A stretch of DNA of 64,000 nt from an uncultured Lachnospiraceae bacterium. Its GTDB lineage: Bacteria; Bacillota; Clostridia; Lachnospirales; Lachnospiraceae. The DNA is taken from positions 1 through 64,000 of the forward strand of contig CAJUHP010000018.1 in NCBI GenBank assembly GCA_910586125.1, written 5' to 3'. Under the pieces are notes generated by a model. The model saw only the letters and a list, made by a program, of their open reading frames with translations. It was not told the DNA's origin and searched no databases. This document shows, in pieces, positions 34,465-44,600 of this stretch (the stretch's first letter is position 1; every line of letters starts with the position of its first letter). A program made the position numbers and the translations under genes.

Positions 34465-34483
34465 AAGAGGGATATCCCCTCTT
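34465..34483. other. Hairpin in the intergenic region upstream of pilT
   Basis: AAGAGGG pairs with CCCTCTT around a short ATATC loop. No T run follows on either strand. It may separate phoP and pil transcription units or be a regulatory site. Confidence 0.4.
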
Positions 34484-34538
34484 ATCGTTTGTTAAATTGT
34501 CCAAAGTATATGCAAAGAAATACATTACTGTATGTGAG

Positions 34539-34567
34539 TAGACAGTTGTCTGCTTTTCATATATAAT
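34539..34567 (+). promoter_or_regulatory. Predicted promoter of the type IV pilus operon, overlapped by a palindrome
   Basis: TAGACA (34539-34544), 17-base spacer, TATAAT (34562-34567). The imperfect palindrome GTAGACAGTTGTCTGC (34538-34553) covers the -35 site and part of the spacer, a position suited to a repressor. Which regulator binds is unknown. The start of pilT is 44 bases downstream. Confidence 0.5.
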
Positions 34568-34610
34568 TAATCAACTTATTTGGTTTGACATTTCGGGGAG
34601 GATACAGAGA

Positions 34611-35663
34611 ATGGTTGAGATTCGGGATATTTTGAACCTTGCGGTGAGAGCGGGAGCCAGCGACGTGCATGTGACGGTGGGAATACCGCCGAAAATGAGA
34701 GTAAATGGAAGCCTGGTTTTCATGCCGTATGAAAATATGACAGAGGAGGAGACGGACGGGCTGGCCCGCGCCATTTTAAGCGAGAAACAGTACCATACGT
34801 TTATGGAACAGGGGGAGTATGATTTCTCTCTGTCTGTGGAGGGAGCCGGCCGGTGCCGTGCCAATTTGTTCCGGCAGCAGGGAGCGACGGCTGTGGCTCT
34901 TCGCCTGATTGCCTCCGAGGTGCCTTCGCCGGAGGCGCTCGGCCTTCCTGCCTCGATCCTGGATCTGTATCAGAAAAAGAGAGGTCTGGTTTTGGTGACA
35001 GGCCCCACGGGAAGCGGCAAATCGACGACGCTGGCGGCGCTCATTGATAAGGTGAATACCTGCCGGGACGCTCATATTATCACGCTGGAAGACCCGGTGG
35101 AGTATCTGCATCCCCACAAGCGCTCCATGGTCAACCAGCGGGAGATCGGCCAGGATACGAAAAGTTATGCAAGCGCGCTGCGGGCCGCGCTCCGGGAAGA
35201 TCCGGATGTGATCTTGGTCGGAGAGATGCGGGATTACGAAACCATCAGCGTGGCGGTCACGGCGGCGGAGACCGGGCATCTGGTACTCTCCACCCTCCAC
35301 ACCATCGGGGCAGCCAGCACAATCGACCGTGTGATCGACGTCTTTCCGCCCCACGGCCAGCAGCAGATCCGGGTACAGCTATCGAACGTGCTGGAGGCGG
35401 TGATTTCGCAGCAATTGATTCCCAGCGCGGACGGGAAGGGGAGAGTGGCAGCCTTTGAGATACTCCATGCCAACCCGGCGGTGCGCAACCTGATTCGGGA
35501 GGGAAAGTCCCACCAGCTTCCCAACATCATGCAGACAAATCGAAAGCTGGGCATGATTACCATGGATGAAGCAATTTGGCAGTTGGTTCGGGAGGGACGC
35601 GTCACGCGCCAGATGGCGGTGGCCTTCGCGCAGGATGCGGACGGAATGGAGAACAGACTATAA
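34611..35663 (+). CDS. pilT: Type IV pilus retraction ATPase PilT
   Basis: A 350-residue hexameric ATPase that depolymerises pilin and powers retraction. Motifs: the N-terminal PilT domain with GASDVHVTVGIPPKMRVNG, Walker A GPTGSGKSTT (near 130-139), the Asp box ITLEDPVEY, Walker B RLREDPDVILVGEMRD-type segment (ALREDPDVILVGEMRD, near 195-210) and the His box TGHLVLSTLHT (near 221-231). The PilT hallmark AIRNLI-like segment appears as AVRNLIREGK near 290. GGGGAGG precedes the start by 12 bases. It is the first gene of a plus-strand cluster that ends at 54698. Confidence 0.92.
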   Translation: MVEIRDILNLAVRAGASDVHVTVGIPPKMRVNGSLVFMPYENMTEEETDGLARAILSEKQYHTFMEQGEYDFSLSVEGAGRCRANLFRQQGATAVALRLIASEVPSPEALGLPASILDLYQKKRGLVLVTGPTGSGKSTTLAALIDKVNTCRDAHIITLEDPVEYLHPHKRSMVNQREIGQDTKSYASALRAALREDPDVILVGEMRDYETISVAVTAAETGHLVLSTLHTIGAASTIDRVIDVFPPHGQQQIRVQLSNVLEAVISQQLIPSADGKGRVAAFEILHANPAVRNLIREGKSHQLPNIMQTNRKLGMITMDEAIWQLVREGRVTRQMAVAFAQDADGMENRL

Positions 35664-35690
35664 AGAGATACAGCCAGAAAAGGAAGGAAC

Positions 35691-38600
35691 ATGAGAAAGG
35701 GATTTTGGAAAAAAGGCTTTACGCTGATGGAAGTGATCGTCGTACTGGTGATTCTGACCATATTGCTTGCAATCGGAATCCCTGCCGCCATCAACTATAT
35801 GAAGCTGGCGGAGTTTCGGCGCAATGAGTCCCATGCCAAGACAGCCTATCTGGCTGCGGAATCCGTCCTGACCTGGTACCGCGCAAGCGGCGAGTGGGAA
35901 GAATTCTGCCGGGAAGTGGTACATAACGGGATCTGCAACGATACCTTTGAAGAGGACGACGAGAGAAGCGGCCGCATCTATACCGTTTTCCTGGATCGCG
36001 CGGAGCGGGATGTGGATTCCTCCGATCTGGTCCGCACTCTGCTTTCGCAGAGCGCTCTTTTGCAGGAATTTTCGGATTCTGCCGTCGCGATCGAAATTGA
36101 TATTGAGACAGGTCAGGTATACTCCGCATTTTACGGAACCCGGTGCGAAGGTCTTTCCTATCATCCGCAGGAGGAGAACAGCGCTCTTGTGGACATCAGC
36201 GCGGCCGGAGACAGCCGTTCCTATGAGAACCGGAGAGAGTATCTGCTTGGCTATTACTCCGCGGAGGATGTGACCAATGTAGTGGATTTAAAACCCACCA
36301 GACTGAAGATCACCACAATCAATCTGGTCAACAGTGAAACGTTGACCTTGAATTGGTCCAGCAATTCCAGACACGACAATCTGGATGTGACGTTTCATAT
36401 TGCATTTTATCAGGAGAACGGCGATTCCACCGAACAGGAGCTTTTCTCTGCTGACATCAATCTGAGCGATCTGATTGGCAGCGGTTACGGAGAGAGCAAT
36501 CCAATGGCCGGTCTCAAGCTGACGACAGCGGACAATCTGGATGCTGGCCTGTGGTATTTTCCCATGACATATGACAGGGAACGAGGAAGATTTTCCCTGG
36601 TGCTGGACGCCATGATGTCGGCAAAACTGATGGAGCGGCTGGAGAAAGCTTCGGCGGAAACCGGCGATGAGGCGGAGCAGAGCCTGATCCGGTCCTACAG
36701 CACCAGCATCACCCGCCTGGGACATTCCGTTTCCGGCAGCCCGGCGCCGGCCCTGTCTCTTTTGGAGCCGCAGGATATCTATGCCGTCATTTCCGTTTTC
36801 CCTACCTATGAAAACCTGGACGGGGATTCCAGAGAGTATCGGGCCGGAAGCCCGGTACAGTCCAACACGGAAAACACTCTGTTTGCCGGCGCCGAGAAAA
36901 AGGGCGGCGGGACGGCAGAGATATCGGCCCAGATCAACCGGTACCGCCATCTGTCCAACATTCGTTACTGCGGTGAATGGAATCAGGCGTCGTATACGCT
37001 GACCGGCAGAAATATGGATTGGCTGGCGTCCGGTACGGGGATTTACTGTGATACGCAGATCAGCACGCCGGAGGGGAGCAGAAAGGTTCTGCTCTGGCAG
37101 GAGGCGGCAGGAGGGCTTGACTTTCCGTCCATCGGCAAACTGCCGGCGGGCCAGACGCTGTCCGGCGGGCCGGATACTCTTTTGTCGAACCTGCAGCTAG
37201 GAGCGGATTCCATGCCGGACGATGCGGCTGTGGAAGAGATTTACACGGCAAGCCATTCCGGAAAATATACGAGATACCTGGGACTGTTCGGAGAGATCGA
37301 GGGAGCGGTCCGGGATCTGACGCTGTTAAATCCCGTGCTTCGCCTTGTGGGGGAAGCACCGGACGGGAGCGAGGAAGCGGCTTCCCGGTGGAAGCATCTG
37401 TGGGGCGTGGGAATTTTGTGCGGCAGAAGCGAGGGCAGTCTGGAAAATATCACGGTTCGTTCCGGGGCGGGCGGGCGCAGCGCTTCGGTGCGGGTCTGGC
37501 TGGCCGAGCGGGAGAAAGCAGAGGAGAGCGCTCCTCTGGGAGCAGGCGGCCTGGTCGGCATCTTGGCAAAAGCGGAAGCAGACGGGACGCTGGGCAGTCT
37601 GGATGATCCGGCCCGGATGAAAGCGGTAAACCTGACAATGGCGGGAACTGTAAATGGAATCCTGCCCGCACCGGCGCTTTCTGAGTCCGCAGAAAACCGC
37701 AGCGCCGGAGAGATGGCGCGGGATGTCCAGGCACTTTTCTATGGAACCGGCGGGATCATCGGCTGCGGCCAGGTGAGCGGCGTTTCCATTACAAACTGCA
37801 AAAATACGGCTGCTGTGACAGGAAACCTTCTGACAGGAGGGATTATCGGGCGTCTGACAGGAGATTATGCCGGGGATGCCGGCCAAGCGCCCGCATCGGG
37901 TTCTTCGATCAGCAGCATCCGGGAGTGCCATAATGAAGGTTTGGTGCTCTGTTCCACACCCCATTCGGAGACGACGTGGGAAGGGCGGTATTTTGGAGGA
38001 ATTCTGGGATTTGGGGAACAGGTGTGGATTCAGATGTCCTCCAGTGCCTCCGGGCGCGCCTCCAGCTATCGCTACACAGAGGCACAGAGAGAACAGGTTC
38101 TCCTGGGGCAGTATGTGGGCGGTATCCTTGGATACGGTGTCAGCAGCCAGCTTACCGGCTGCAGTACGCGGCGCGACGGTTATGTTCTGGGCTCCGATTA
38201 TGTCGGAGGAATTGCCGGCGGCCTGTCAAACAATATCGCCCAGGTAATCCGGGGCGAGGAGAGCGGCGTCACGGTGACGGTGAACGCCTGCTATGTCATC
38301 GGCAACCGCTATGTCGGGGGAATTGTCGGAAAGAACGGGGACGGTTCCGAGGAATCGGTCATCGAGGACTGCGTAAACAACGGGGTGGCGGCCGGCTATG
38401 ACCGTTTTATCGGCGGGATTGTCGGATATAACGGAGACAAGGGAACCGTGAAGGACTGCGCCAGCTATCTGTCCGACTATGACAACTCGGTTTTTCAGAT
38501 GATCACAGAGACATGGAATACCGCCGGGGACTGTGTGGGAGGACTGGCCGGGTATAACAGCGGTCAGATTCTGTTTGAAGAGAATGCCCAGGTTACGGTA

Positions 38601-41600
38601 AAATCCGTGTCCAGCATCGTGGTGGGCCGGAATTTTGCCGGCGGTATCATCGGTTTTAACGATGCGGCGGGAACGCTTCGGGTGGGATATACTCTGATCG
38701 GCGGACGGATTTACGGTTATGGAGACGGGATCGGGGGCTGTATCGGTCTGAATGCCGCCGAAGATGTGTTAAAACAGGAGCTGACAATCCGTCCGACGAG
38801 CGTCACAGGGAGATACTGTGTGGGCGGCGCCATCGGCGCCAATGTTGTGGATCTGAGTACGGATCTGACGATGGACGGTTTCCATGTGGATAACCGTCTG
38901 GGCAGCATGGAGGGCACAGCTTTTACCGGAGGCGTGATCGGTTATCAGAGAACCTATACGGCGGAACAGTTAAATGAAGAGGCGCAGAAGGCCGGAATTT
39001 CCGGGGAGGAGGCCGGCGGTTCCCTGCTTTTGGCCTGCCTGCTTGCGGGCAGAGAGGAGTCTGGCGGCAGCGCCGGAGGAGAAGGCCAGGAGGAGGCGGC
39101 TTGGCTGCCGCGCATCGGGGACGACTGTCTTCCCACAGAAGTACTGCCCTCAAAAAATGAAAATACTCTCATTCTTTCCCGAAAAAACGGGATGGCAGAG
39201 AACAACAATATCTCGATTCGCTCCTGTATTTATACGGGAGGAATCATCGGAGTCAGCGAGAAAGAGAGCCGTCTGATCCTCAGAAACTGCAAAAACACAG
39301 GAAATCTCTCTCTGATATCCGGAGAAGATTTGTCCGGCGGCGTGTCTTTGAAGGCATATTTGGAATACGCGGGAATCGTTTTGACCGATGAACAGAAATC
39401 CCAGATACCGGATATCCTGGTCCATATGTCCGGCGGCGTGATCAGCGCCAACCTGGAAAAGCATGTGATTGATTCCTGCGTGAATACCGGCAATATGAGC
39501 GGTTTTGTAGGTCTGGGAGGGATCGTCAGCTTTAACAGCGGGGGCGTGTTCAACTGTGTTCTGGAGGGAAACTTCGGCAGCGCAGCCCTGGACTGCATCG
39601 GCGGTATCGCGGGCCTGAACGGGTGCGTGAAAACGGGTGAGTTTTTTTCCTACCAGGATATAAATAACCGGATCTGGCAGTATACCTCCGGCACCATCGC
39701 CGGATGTCTCACGCAGGCGGGGCGCACGGTGTCAGGCCGCCATTATGTGGGAGGAATCGCAGGTCTGAATCTGGAGGGAGCCCTGCTGACAGACAGCGGC
39801 AATCAGGCAGGGATCAGCGCCGCCGGAAATTATACGGGCGGGATTGCCGGGGCCAATGCCGGAACCATACGGGTCGCCGCAGATACCGGAGCGGGCCGCC
39901 GTGTGATTCAGAGCGCCTCCGGATACGGTGTGGGCGGAATTGCCGGGTGGAACCAGACCGGCGGTCTGGTCGAAGCGGTTCTTTCCGGTCAGAACGATCT
40001 GGTAGTGGTAAATGACAAGGTTCGCATTCTCGCGGATCAGAAGGCGGGAGGAATCCTTGGAATCAACGAGGGCAGTCTTTTATCCAGAGACGGCGGCGGC
40101 TATCTGGTCTGCGAGGCGGAGGAGATCCGCACGAGGAGCGGTTATGCGGGCGGGATTGTCGGAGAAGCCAAAGGCGGAGAGATCCGTTTGGTAAAAAACA
40201 AGAGCACCCTTGTGACCGCAGACCGCGGGGAAGCCGGGGGGATCGTGGCGGTAAACCAGAGCGGCATGACGCTGAAAAACTGTATCAACAGCGGAGATGT
40301 CAACAGCGACTCAGGCTATGCGGGAGGAATCGCCGCCGAGAATTATGGGACGATAACAGACTGCAGAGTGGAGGATGCGGACCGTACCCTCATCATTCAA
40401 AGCCGTCAGAAGGATGCCGTCGGGGCGGTCTGCGCAGTAAACTATGAAAATGCAAAGATCGAAAACAGCGCGCCGATGGGGAGCGTACGGCTTTCCGGCC
40501 AGGCACAGACCGCAGGCGGTATCACGGGGCGCAACGAAGGCTTGATTACAGGGGGAAGCGCAGGCCAGGTCAACCTGACCATGCCGGCGGTCGCGCTGCA
40601 GGCAAATAACGGCGCGCTGTCCGTGGGCGGAGCGGCCGGGACCAACGCCGGCGTGATTGAGAATATTACTGTGAACGGATTCCGCCTTCTGGACTTTTAC
40701 GACAACCGGTATCTCGGAGGCATCGCAGGCCGGAATCTGGAGGGCGCGCTGGTACAAAACTGTACGTTCGCAGGCGGCACAATGACGGAGCGAAAAGGCA
40801 GCGGAGCCGCCGGAAACTGCTATGGCGGAATCGCCGGCGAAAATAGCGGCGCGCTTGAAAACTGTACAGTAAAAGAGATTACGATAGAAGCCGACGGCGT
40901 CTATACGGCGACCAGCACCAGCACGGCAAAGCAGAAGGAAGCCTTGTCCTCCCACATCGGAGGAGTCGCCGGGAAAAATGAAGAAAGCGGACGAATCACA
41001 GGATGTCTGATTGACGGCAATACCACATCCAGCATCGTGATTGACAACGGAATGGCGGGCGGCATTGCCGGGTACAACAAGGGCGTGATCACTTTGTCCG
41101 GCGATTCATCCGTGAAAACGCTGATGCAGGGCAGGGACGGCAGGGAGCGGGCAGATTCCGTGCAGGAGCTGGCAGAAAATGCAGAGAGGGCCGGTATACG
41201 GGGAGATGCGAATTTTGTCGATTGGCCGGCTGACAATTACAGCCTGGAAAATTTTTATTACAATAACACAAAAAATAAGGTGACAGATGGGCGAAGCCTG
41301 CAACTGGTGATGACAACCAACGGAAATTTGGGAGGAATCACCGCCTACAATGCGCCTTCAGGCCGTGTGGATTACTGTGCGACGGGCAACTGGTATCTGA
41401 ATAACCGGTCGGACGCCATCGGCGTAGGCACCGGAGGGATCATCGGGATGAACGAGTCGGAGCATGATTTGTCCTTTCTGCTAAACCGCGCTTTTGTGGG
41501 AAGACAGCTCACCTCGAACAATACAAATCGTTTTGCGGGCGGGATCATCGGCAATCAGAACAATACGACAAGGAGCCGGTGGACCATCCGAAACTGTGTC

Positions 41601-44600
41601 AATTACGGCACGGTCTACTGCCTGCGGACACATTACTCCGGCGGAATTCTGGGACAGTGGACCGGAAGCGGCGGAACGATAGAGAACTGCCGCAATTACG
41701 GAAATCTGCAGACGACCTACGAAGCAGGCTGGGTGGGCGCGGCCGGGGGAATCGTGGCGCAGCTTTACCATGCCTATGAAGGACATGAATACAATTTGAT
41801 CGGCTGTGGAAACTACGGAAATATCTATGGGCGAACAGGTCAGAGCACAGCCAACTGCGCCAATGACAGCGCGGGGATACTGGGAAATATTACGGCCTAC
41901 GGAACCGACGTGGCCGGTCAAGGACAGAAATTTACGATCCAGGTGCTCGACTGCGTCAATGGTTCGGGGGTGGAGATTTATTCCGCTTCCATGGCGTCCG
42001 GGATTGTGGGATTCTTTTCCTGTGATGGTCCGACTGTGGAAAAAATTAAAAATGCCACGGGAAGGATTGAACTGCGCATCGAACGGTGCCGGAATTTTGC
42101 CAAAGTATTAAAAGGCAAATCTTTTGCAGCCGGTATTTTTGGGGACCGGTACGGGACGGAGGGGGGCGCCAACACAACGCTTGCCGATTGCTTTTCGCTT
42201 GACCAGGAAGCGCAGTATTACGCGCCATCCGGATACCCGCTGATCTCTCTGAATACCGGCAACAGCAGTCCGCAAGGAGAGATGGCGACCGGCAGAAACT
42301 ATTATCTGTGGGGATTCGGGAATGGGAACGTGGACAGTTTTCGGGTAAATACCGGAAATCAAGTGACAATACCCGACCCTACCGGCAATGTATCGAGGGC
42401 CGGCGCAAAGGTGGCTTACTATTTGTCAATTCAAGGAAAGCAGTATTTTGTGACTTTGAACCCAGGGCAGAAGTTTAGCAAAAACAATCTCAAAATAGAA
42501 GGAAATACCGTGATATATACAAGCGGTAAGAATACATATTCTGTGGGCGAGGTTCTTTTTGAAATCAATGAAAATACAGACTACAACTCCATCGGCGCAG
42601 TCACAGGGAGCGGCAGCCGATATGACACACATGTCCGCACAGCCTGGTATCGCCGGGAGCTGGGGAGCGGCTGGGATGCGGCCGTAAAGAAAATGCCGGC
42701 TCCGCGCAGTGTTTCTTTGAGCAGAGACGGAAGCAGCGTGAAGATCGGCGTTGAGCCGTCGGGCGGAAGCGATCCGTTTTGTTATTCCGGAACCCTGTAT
42801 CTGCTGACAGATGACGGGGAGAGACAGGAGATCCTTTCGGATATTGTGTTTTATTCGGAAAACTACCAGGTGGAGCTTGCGCCGGAATATGCGATGGCCA
42901 AAGGAAAACTGGTCATGGAGGTATGTGCTGGCAGTATGTATGAGGATGTGAGCTGGTCGGAACCGGTTTCCTCGGATCAGATTCCTCTGGATCTTGCGGC
43001 GCTGCCGAACCCGCAGATTCGGATGGAGCTGAACCGGATCGAAAACGGTACGGGAGGAACCGCGTACTCCTATCGCTTTCATCTGACAAATCCGGAGGAT
43101 TACAGAGATTTCAACAATTATGAGATCTCCATCAAGTTTATGTCTCCCGGCAGTTCCAACCAGACAGAGCTGAAATTGGTTCTGGATGCGCAGGGAAATG
43201 TGCTGGATAACCAATGGCAGATGAAGAGCGACTCTCTGCAGCAGCTTTTGGTTCAGGCTTGTCCTCTGGATGGAAACAGTCTGCCATCCTCCGAGGTATC
43301 CGTTCCGGTATATCTGCCGGCCAGCACGCCGCTGATTGTTCTGGGCAAGCAGAACGGAAATGGAGTAGCGGTGCCGGGGGGTTATGCCGAGGGAACGAAT
43401 CTTCAGGATCTGCGCGTGACGGTAACTCTGGACGCTTCCGCTTCCGGGATTGTCACCACGCCGCCTGTTTACCGGGCCGAACTGATCGGAACCTGGGAGG
43501 AGAACGGCGAAACGATTACGGCGGTTCTGGCCGCTGCCGATATGCTGACGGCGTCCAACGGCAGTTCTAAGGCAGTATTTACCGGACTGGCGGAATATAT
43601 TTCCAGGGCAGCGGAGATTCGGGTGCGGATCTGGTACGCGGAATCGGGCCTGGGTCCGGTATATACCTGGCATTCCCTTCCGGGTGCGGACGGAGCCAAT
43701 CTGTACACGCTTGTAAATGCAGAGGACGGCGGTGCAAATGCCCAGTGGGAGTATGGCTACAGCACACTGCTGGATGTCATGGACGCTGCCGATCCCTTAC
43801 AAAATTGCCGCTGGTCTTCCGACCCTCTGTTTTACTGGCTGCCCCGGCCGAATCTGGCCGCAGTGGGAAGCAGTCTGACGCCGCAGTTTGACGCGGACAG
43901 CCGCCTGCAGTATGTCTTCTCCTGGGATCAGGATCCCGGAGAGTATCAGCCCGGGCAGACCTATCTGGTCTCTCTGACCGGAATCCGGGGAGGGGATCGC
44001 GTAACGATTCTCTCCGGCGTGGAGGTATCCGACAATACCTATACGGCGGACGCGGAAAACTGGACGTATGAGCAGGTGGAGCTGACTGTGACCCGCAAGG
44101 GCGATGCGGCCGGAGGGAGCGTCGGGCTTTCTTCGACCGGAACGTACCAGGCAGGGCAGAGACTGCCCCGGCCGTCGCAGCCCTCGGCCGTAAACCCGGA
44201 TGTCAATGAGCTGTACTATGCGGTCGAATGGCTTCCCGTGGTTCCCGAGGACGGCTGCGCGTCCTATGAAATTACGCTGCAGCCCTACGCGGAGGACGGC
44301 GTGACATTGGAAGCGCCGCAGAAGCTGGGAGAGATACCGGCAGGAAAAGTGCAGGAAAACGGTATGTATAACACCGTGCTGAATCTGGAGCCTTATGCCG
44401 GAAAGCGGGCGCTGCTCTACATCACGGCAAAGGCAGACGCCGCGGATCTGCGCTATGTGGACAGTGTGGCAGGCATAAGCTGCGAGCTGGCGATCCCGTC
44501 CAGAATCGGGACTCCTCATGTGACGTGGGGAAAGAGCTGGAACTATGACCGGACGTCACCGGTTCCCGCGGCGGACTTTGAACAGTCCGGCAGCGTGCCG

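Noticed and set aside
36900..42300. Regular repeats that might be taken for a CRISPR array
   Set aside because: The repeats are protein-level GLUG-like units of varied DNA sequence in an open frame; there are no constant repeats with unique spacers and no cas genes.
42426..43673. A 415-codon minus-strand frame inside the giant pilin gene
   Set aside because: Opposite a continuous 3341-codon gene; Arg/Leu/His-rich shadow composition, no ribosome site.
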